DNA of 9,861 nt, taken from positions 1 through 9,861 of the forward strand of contig URGK01000087.1 of assembly GCA_900547295.1 (NCBI GenBank), given 5' to 3'. Position numbers and translations under genes: made by a program. Source of the stretch: an uncultured Eubacteriales bacterium. Its GTDB lineage: Bacteria > Bacillota > Clostridia > Peptostreptococcales > Anaerovoracaceae. This document shows positions 5,708 to 9,861 of the stretch, one piece after another (the stretch's first letter is position 1; each line of letters begins with the position of its first letter). The notes beneath the pieces were generated by a model. That model made no database searches. It was not told the origin of the DNA and saw only the letters and a list, made by a program, of their open reading frames with translations.

Positions 5708-5725
5708 TTGTTATATTTTTAACAA
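5708..5725 (+). promoter_or_regulatory. Probable Rex operator upstream of the thiolase gene
   Basis: TTGTTATATTTTTAACAA matches the established Rex consensus TTGTTAANNNNTTAACAA at 13 of the 14 defined positions and is an 18-base dyad. Rex is the NADH/NAD+-sensing repressor of Firmicutes and is known to control thl, crt-bcd-etf-hbd and alcohol genes in clostridia. The site lies upstream of the -35 box at 5742 and covers the -35 box (TTGTTA) of a possible alternative promoter. Binding is inferred. No rex gene is in the window. Confidence 0.7.
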
Positions 5726-5744
5726 TATATTTATAAATATATTG
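5723..5744. promoter_or_regulatory. Perfect 22-bp AT-rich palindrome overlapping the Rex site and the thiolase -35 box
   Basis: Bases 5723-5744 read the same on both strands (CAATATATTTA and its reverse complement). The left edge shares CAA with the Rex-like site and the right edge supplies the first three bases of TTGCAC (-35). The position suits a second operator that blocks the promoter. Because it is AT-rich it could instead be only a local DNA structure. Confidence 0.45.
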
Positions 5745-5769
5745 CACTAATCGTTTTTTGTGTTATTAT
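5742..5769 (+). promoter_or_regulatory. Promoter of the thiolase gene
   Basis: TTGCAC (5742-5747) and TATTAT (5764-5769) are separated by 16 bases, and TGT directly before the -10 box gives an extended -10. The start site would be near 5776, leaving a leader of about 50 bases. An alternative upstream promoter, TTGTTA (5708-5713) with TATAAA (5732-5737) at 18 bases, would be covered by the Rex-like site. Confidence 0.6.
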
Positions 5770-5825
5770 ATAGCTATAACAAAGTTATTAATAATAAATT
5801 TATAATATTTTTAGGAGGTTACAGA

Positions 5826-7007
5826 ATGAGAGAAGTTGTTATCGCTGGTGCAGCAAGAACTCCGCTTGGAAGCTTTGGAGGAAGCCTTAAAAACGTTCCT
5901 GCAAGAACTTTAGGCTCAATAGTTATTAAGGAAGCTTTAAACAGAGCAGGCGTTAAACCTGAAATGGTTGACGAAGTACTTATGGGTTGTGTTCTTCAGG
6001 GTGGTTTAGGACAGAACGTTGCAAGACAGATGTCATTAGACGCAGGTCTTCCTGTTGAAATCCCTTGCATGACTATAAACAAGGTTTGCGGATCAGGTCT
6101 TAGAGCTGTAAGTATGGCAGCACAGATGATCAAAGCAGGAGATGCAGAAATAATCGTTGCAGGCGGAGCTGAGAATATGTCAGCGACAGCATACGCTATT
6201 CCATCAGCAAGATGGGGAGCTAGAATGAACAACGCCAAGCTTATCGATATGATGACAAATGACGGTCTTATTGACGCATTCAACGACTATCATATGGGTA
6301 TCACAGCAGAAAACGTTGCAGAACAGTGGGGACTTACAAGAGAAGAACTTGACCAGTTCGCATTAGAGTCACAGAACAAGGCAGAAGCAGCAGTAACATC
6401 AGGAAGATTTAAGGACGAAATCGTGCCTGTTACTATTCCTCAGAGAAAGGGAGACCCTATCGTATTTGATACAGACGAATATCCTAAGTTCGGAATGACT
6501 ATAGACAAGATGGGTAAATTAAGACCTGCATTCAAGCCGGATGGCGGTATGGTTACAGCAGGCAACGCATCAGGAATCAACGATTCAGGCGCTGCTGTAG
6601 TAGTTATGTCAAAAGAAAAAGCTGATGAATTAGGAATCAAGCCTCTCTGCACAATCAAGTCATATGCATCAGCAGGCGTTGACCCTAAGATCATGGGCGT
6701 AGGACCTGTTCCTGCTTGCAAGAAGGCTCTTGACAAGGCTGGATTAAAGGTTGAGGACCTTGACCTTATCGAAGCTAACGAAGCGTTCGCAGCTCAGTCA
6801 GTTGCAGTTAAAAAAGACCTTAACTTTGACCCTGAAAAGATTAACGTAAACGGCGGAGCAATCGCACTTGGGCATCCTATCGGAGCATCCGGCTGCAGAA
6901 TTCTCATCACTCTGATTTACGAAATGATGAAGAGAGACTCAAAATACGGTCTTGCTACATTATGTATCGGCGGCGGTATGGGGACAACTATGATCGTTGA
7001 AAGATAA
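5826..7007 (+). CDS. thlA: Acetyl-CoA C-acetyltransferase (biosynthetic thiolase)
   Basis: This 393-residue enzyme condenses two acetyl-CoA to acetoacetyl-CoA, the entry step of clostridial butyrate/butanol or ketone pathways. The active-site residues are in the expected places: Cys88 in INKVCGSGLRAV (nucleophile), His350 in GGAIALGHPIGASG and Cys380 in CIGGGMGTT, plus NEAFA at 318-322. Length is normal for the family. ATG 5826 is preceded by an ideal AGGAGGTT (5813-5820). An in-frame GTG at 5760 lies before the predicted transcription start and is rejected. Codon use differs from its neighbours: by hand count, 18 of 29 Ile codons are ATC and 4 are ATA, against 3 ATC and 15 ATA of 23 in coaX, a sign of high expression. 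It stands alone between its own promoter and terminator, with no crt, hbd or bcd nearby. Confidence 0.96.
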   Translation: MREVVIAGAARTPLGSFGGSLKNVPARTLGSIVIKEALNRAGVKPEMVDEVLMGCVLQGGLGQNVARQMSLDAGLPVEIPCMTINKVCGSGLRAVSMAAQMIKAGDAEIIVAGGAENMSATAYAIPSARWGARMNNAKLIDMMTNDGLIDAFNDYHMGITAENVAEQWGLTREELDQFALESQNKAEAAVTSGRFKDEIVPVTIPQRKGDPIVFDTDEYPKFGMTIDKMGKLRPAFKPDGGMVTAGNASGINDSGAAVVVMSKEKADELGIKPLCTIKSYASAGVDPKIMGVGPVPACKKALDKAGLKVEDLDLIEANEAFAAQSVAVKKDLNFDPEKINVNGGAIALGHPIGASGCRILITLIYEMMKRDSKYGLATLCIGGGMGTTMIVER

Positions 7008-7048
7008 TTGATAAATTCTTAAAGGTACATAACAATTAAGATTAGAAG

Positions 7049-7081
7049 CTGCTGTGTGGGTAATTCCATACAGCAGTTTTT
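7049..7081 (+). terminator. Rho-independent terminator of the thiolase gene
   Basis: CTGCTGTGTGG (7049-7059) pairs with CCATACAGCAG (7066-7076) over 11 pairs including one G-U, with a six-base loop, followed by five Ts. It lies 42 bases after the thiolase stop. Confidence 0.9.
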
Positions 7082-7110
7082 CATGTTAGGTATGGAAACA
7101 AAAATAATTA

Positions 7111-7139
7111 TTGATAACAAAGCCGATAAGTAATAGAAT
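7111..7139 (+). promoter_or_regulatory. Promoter of the lipoprotein-HD-lipoprotein cluster
   Basis: TTGATA (7111-7116) and TAGAAT (7134-7139) are 17 bases apart, with a predicted start near 7146. This supports the lipoprotein start at 7197 over the in-frame codons nearer to the transcription start. Confidence 0.65.
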
Positions 7140-7196
7140 AAAGCTGACAGACAATTGTTCTGCCGACTTTTACTTGTAATGAAAGGAAACAGTGAA

Positions 7197-8864
7197 ATGA
7201 AGAAATTATCAGTAGTATTTCTGGCAGTTGTTATCGCAATGGCTCTTGCAGGCTGCGGAGGAGAAAAGCTTCCGGAATCCTGTATGCTGTATTATGATTA
7301 TGCGGGAATTTCCGTTGTGGCAGATGACAGCAGCGATGCAGAGCTTGCAGAGAAAGCCTATGACGGTGTACCTGAAACAATGGGAGTTCACATCTCGGGC
7401 AAAGCTGACGTTGACCTCATAACAGGGCAGTTCCAGGAGGGAACTACAATAGAGGAACTTACAGACGGCAAGGCCTCAAGCGAGAACAAGGTAGGCGCTG
7501 TTGTATGGAACGGCGAAGCCTACAATGCGTTTAAGATAACAGCGGATAACTGCAACATACCTAATGTGTTTACAGGCGAGGGCGGAATACTGCTGCTTGA
7601 TATAAAGGGTGACTGTACCGCAGGCGGCGGTGGTGATATCCCTTGTTTTGGCGGCTTTGATACAGTAGTGATAACAGGAGACGGCACACTTGACTTCAAG
7701 GATTGCAGCGGGCTGGAAGCAGGCGCAGGCAACCTGCCGCTTCCGTCGGTTATAGTTTCAGGCGCTGATGTGCGCTGCGCTGACGGCATAAGTGTGAAAA
7801 ACAACAGCGAAGATGTTCCTGCGGTTTTAGTGCTTGACGGACAGCTTAATTCTGGAAGCGTATATGCCATAGATGACAGCGCAGATGTATGCGTTGCGGG
7901 AGGAAGCTTCACTACTGAATATATAGACGGTGCAGGTGATCTCGTGTTCAGAGACGGAGTTTCCGTTATTGATATGATAATGGAAAGAGAGCAGGCGCCG
8001 GCAATTACAGTATCGGGAGGTCAGGCTTACTTTAACGAGGCACTTCCGAAAGCGACAGCCGTTGAGGCAGGCGCAGGGTCAATTACGGCTCCGGGACTTT
8101 CAGGTATGGATACTGTAAATACATACAATCAAGCCGAGGCGACAGACAGCGAGAAATCGGGCACAGGATATATATATACGGATTTTAATTCCGAGTGGAC
8201 AAAAGGAATAACCTGTGACAAACTGTGCATGGCTGATGTCGATAACGAATATTTCTTCAAAGGCTGTATGAAGCTTAACAGCTCCAAAGCAGACAAAATC
8301 GAGCCATGGGGCGGACTGTGGCTTAACGCCAAAGGCAAGAGCAGCACCAATCTTCTTTGCGGCACAGGACTCCTTATTACAGGAAACGGCAGCATAGATG
8401 CAGATGAACTTTCACTGTTTGGCTGGGGTAATGTGCACAAACCTGTATTTGCAGTAAGAGATGATGCGGCAGTAAGCTGCGGCAGCTTCACAATGGACTC
8501 CGAAGCAGGTGAAGAGGGCAGATTTATCATAGACGAAAATGCGGCTTTCAGTTGCAGGGGTAATCTGTGGATGAAAAATGCGGCGGTTATGATAAGAGGA
8601 GGCAATGCTGAATTTGCGGCAGATTTTGCAGTGGAAACAGGCAGAGTTGAAATCTCAGGAGGCACAGTCGTACTCAATACGCTTTACCTTGCAGACGGAG
8701 ATTTAGAAATAAGCGGAGGCAAGGTCATAGTTGCACAGAACATAGATGTTCCGAAGGGTAACGTTACTGTCACAGGCGGCGAGGTTATAATTCCGGGCGG
8801 CGAAGACGGTTTCAATGTATCGGAGGGCAAGCTTACCGTCAAGGGCGGCAGCATTCACGAATAG
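7197..8864 (+). CDS. Cell-surface lipoprotein with beta-helix-like repeats and an internal duplication
   Basis: This 555-residue protein begins with a lipoprotein signal, basic MKK then a hydrophobic core and lipobox LAGC with lipidated Cys20, so it should be anchored outside the membrane. The rest is rich in Gly, Asp and short beta strands and lacks recognisable catalytic motifs. Segments 106-240 and 349-470 look like two copies of one domain (GGILLLDIKG vs GGLWLNAKG; VVITGDGTLDF vs LLITGNGSIDA). The C-terminus has evenly spaced strands: VEISGG at 484, LEISGG at 503, VTVTGG at 523 and LTVKGG at 546. This suggests a right-handed beta-helix, as in the Cthe_2159/DUF4353 carbohydrate-binding lipoproteins, though family membership is inferred. 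Start ATG 7197 has AAGGAA at 7183-7188. Upstream in-frame starts would spoil the signal peptide. A 34-base gap separates it from the next gene. Confidence 0.85.
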   Translation: MKKLSVVFLAVVIAMALAGCGGEKLPESCMLYYDYAGISVVADDSSDAELAEKAYDGVPETMGVHISGKADVDLITGQFQEGTTIEELTDGKASSENKVGAVVWNGEAYNAFKITADNCNIPNVFTGEGGILLLDIKGDCTAGGGGDIPCFGGFDTVVITGDGTLDFKDCSGLEAGAGNLPLPSVIVSGADVRCADGISVKNNSEDVPAVLVLDGQLNSGSVYAIDDSADVCVAGGSFTTEYIDGAGDLVFRDGVSVIDMIMEREQAPAITVSGGQAYFNEALPKATAVEAGAGSITAPGLSGMDTVNTYNQAEATDSEKSGTGYIYTDFNSEWTKGITCDKLCMADVDNEYFFKGCMKLNSSKADKIEPWGGLWLNAKGKSSTNLLCGTGLLITGNGSIDADELSLFGWGNVHKPVFAVRDDAAVSCGSFTMDSEAGEEGRFIIDENAAFSCRGNLWMKNAAVMIRGGNAEFAADFAVETGRVEISGGTVVLNTLYLADGDLEISGGKVIVAQNIDVPKGNVTVTGGEVIIPGGEDGFNVSEGKLTVKGGSIHE

Positions 8865-8898
8865 ATAAATTAATTTAGAACAGAGGGGAGAATTTGTG

Positions 8899-9447
8899 AT
8901 GAACAGAGCAGAAGCATTTGAACTATTAAAAAAATACAACAAAGAGGAATTCCATATTAAACACGGCGAAACAGTAGAGGGCGTTATGAGATATTTTGCG
9001 CAGGAACTGGGTTATGGCGACGAGGTTGAATTCTGGGGAATGGTCGGCCTGCTTCACGATATAGACTTTGAGGAATATCCTGAGCAGCACTGTGTCAAGG
9101 CTGTAGAGCTTTTAAATGACGCTGGAGCAGAAGACCGCCTTATAAATGCGGTGGTTTCTCACGGCTGGGGACTTACGGATACAGACGTGGAGCCGACACA
9201 CGAAATGGAAAAGGTGCTTTATGCAACCGACGAGCTTACGGGACTTATCGGAGCTGCGGCGCTGATGAGACCGTCAAAATCGGTTCAGGATATGGAGCTT
9301 AAATCAATCAAAAAGAAATTCAAAGACAAGAAATTTGCAGCAGGCTGCGATAGAGATGTAATCCGAAAGGGCGCGGAGATGCTGGGCTGGGAGCTTGACG
9401 ATTTAATGACAAGGACTCTTGAGGCTATGAAAACCTGCTGCGAGTAG
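8899..9447 (+). CDS. HD-domain metal-dependent hydrolase
   Basis: This 182-residue cytoplasmic protein belongs to the HD superfamily of metal-dependent phosphohydrolases. The metal ligands appear in order: His22 (KHGETVEG), His53-Asp54 in LLHDIDFEEYP, His88 in VSHGWG and Asp111 in YATDELTGL. It is a stand-alone HD domain of the type with many clostridial homologues whose substrate is unknown. It lacks the GYP motif of HD-GYP phosphodiesterases and the extra regions of RelA or dGTPase proteins. ATG 8899 is preceded by GAGGGGAG (8883-8890) at good spacing. The GTG just before it at 8896 is too close to that site. It lies between two lipoprotein genes and ends in CysCys-Glu. Confidence 0.88.
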   Translation: MNRAEAFELLKKYNKEEFHIKHGETVEGVMRYFAQELGYGDEVEFWGMVGLLHDIDFEEYPEQHCVKAVELLNDAGAEDRLINAVVSHGWGLTDTDVEPTHEMEKVLYATDELTGLIGAAALMRPSKSVQDMELKSIKKKFKDKKFAAGCDRDVIRKGAEMLGWELDDLMTRTLEAMKTCCE

Positions 9448-9471
9448 TATTTGATACAGGAGAGCTGTTTT

Positions 9472-9861
9472 ATGAAAAATTTAAAGAGTATATTAACCCT
9501 CATATCTCTGCTGTGCGTTATTTTGTGCTTTGCAGGCTGCGGCAGTACGCAGGCAGAAGAACCCCCTGATAATAAGCCGCAGGCGGAGGAGCCGCAGGAT
9601 ACTGCGCAGGACTCTGCAGATAAGTCGTCTGACGGTTATACCGATAAGTCTTCCGATGCTTATACAAATAAATCTTCTAAGAACACTTCGCAGGGGATAA
9701 CCGAAAAGTGCTCCCGTTATACTGTAACACTTCCGTCAGACTGGCAGGGCAGATACACAAATGAAACCGTTGTAAACAGGGGTTGTATATTTAACGGCTT
9801 CTATCATAAGGCAAGCAAGGAAGCAGATTGCGGCGGACATCTGTTTTCTATAGTGCTTCTG
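9472..9861 (+). CDS. Lipoprotein with Pro/Glu linker and octapeptide repeats (N-terminal part, cut by window end)
   Basis: An open frame runs from ATG 9472 to the window edge (130 codons, no stop). AGGAGAG at 9458-9464 is a good ribosome binding site, and the gene starts 24 bases after the HD gene. The N-terminus is a lipoprotein signal ending in FAGC (Cys23). It is followed by an acidic, Pro/Gln-rich linker and three tandem octapeptides at residues 50-73 (DKSSDGYT, DKSSDAYT, NKSSKNTS; 9619-9690). A folded domain then begins with YTVTLPSDWQGRYTNE and continues to FYHKASKEADCGGHLFSI. I recall similar domains in Lachnospiraceae proteins of unknown function but cannot name a family. The linker would hold this domain away from the membrane. 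Confidence 0.85.
   Translation, partial: MKNLKSILTLISLLCVILCFAGCGSTQAEEPPDNKPQAEEPQDTAQDSADKSSDGYTDKSSDAYTNKSSKNTSQGITEKCSRYTVTLPSDWQGRYTNETVVNRGCIFNGFYHKASKEADCGGHLFSIVLL

Noticed and set aside
5765..5782. Second Rex site near the thiolase start of transcription
   Set aside because: Only the right half (TAACAA) matches. The left half has too few matching bases to call an operator.
5760..5825. GTG start at 5760 for the thiolase
   Set aside because: It lies inside the promoter between -35 and the start site. ATG 5826 has an ideal AGGAGGTT and gives the normal family length.
7155..7196. Upstream starts for the large lipoprotein
   Set aside because: They would place extra residues before the basic MKK and hydrophobic core. 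ATG 7197 gives a standard lipoprotein signal with a well-spaced ribosome binding site.
9619..9690. Tandem 24-base units as a CRISPR array
   Set aside because: The units are adjacent with no spacers, diverge between copies and lie in frame inside a lipoprotein gene.

Overview
The window looks like chromosomal DNA from an anaerobic Firmicute of the class Clostridia, probably a gut-type Eubacteriales/Lachnospiraceae-like organism. The evidence is an even-to-low GC content with frequent ATA (Ile) and AGA (Arg) codons, strong AGGAGG-type ribosome binding sites, a type III pantothenate kinase, a clostridial-style biosynthetic thiolase with a Rex-like operator, and several proteins of Firmicute type (DUF2156, lipoproteins). 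All ten protein-coding genes recognised lie on the + strand. The exact species cannot be read from the sequence.

Region 1 (1-460) is mobile and regulatory DNA. It opens with the right end of what looks like an IS200/IS605-family element: the tail of tnpB, a perfect hairpin, then TTCAC. Next comes a compact unit of about 240 bp (141-378) with imperfect inverted ends. The left end carries an extended -10 promoter that drives a 17-codon small ORF whose Shine-Dalgarno sequence is buried in a stem. The right end carries a well-spaced promoter on the - strand that would make an antisense RNA of about 80 nt. That RNA would end at a GC-rich hairpin plus T7, and the T7 is the complement of the small ORF's last Lys codons. 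This is the layout of a type I toxin-antitoxin module. The remnant of a second copy of its right end sits at 89-110, beside the IS end. A terminator at 424-460 closes the region.

Region 2 (459-5657) is a tight six-gene operon read from one consensus promoter (TTGACT-17-TATAAT): coaX (coenzyme A synthesis), dusB (tRNA dihydrouridine), a TagO/WecA-like polyprenyl-phosphate sugar-1-phosphate transferase (cell-wall glycopolymer initiation), surE (5'-nucleotidase), an isochorismatase-like cysteine hydrolase and a DUF2156 acyl-phosphate/aminoacyl-transferase-like protein. Genes overlap or abut, so translation is probably coupled.

Region 3 (5658-7081) is a stand-alone acetyl-CoA acetyltransferase (thiolase) gene. 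It has its own promoter region with a near-consensus Rex operator and a perfect 22-bp palindrome, a strong ribosome binding site, a strong terminator and codon usage typical of a highly expressed gene.

Region 4 (7082-9861) starts with a new promoter and holds a beta-helix-like lipoprotein with an internal duplication, an HD-domain hydrolase, and the first 130 codons of a second lipoprotein that runs off the window. The close spacing suggests one transcript.

The most unusual item is the convergent sense/antisense small-ORF unit at 141-397. The Rex/palindrome control region of the thiolase gene and the duplicated lipoprotein are the next most interesting.
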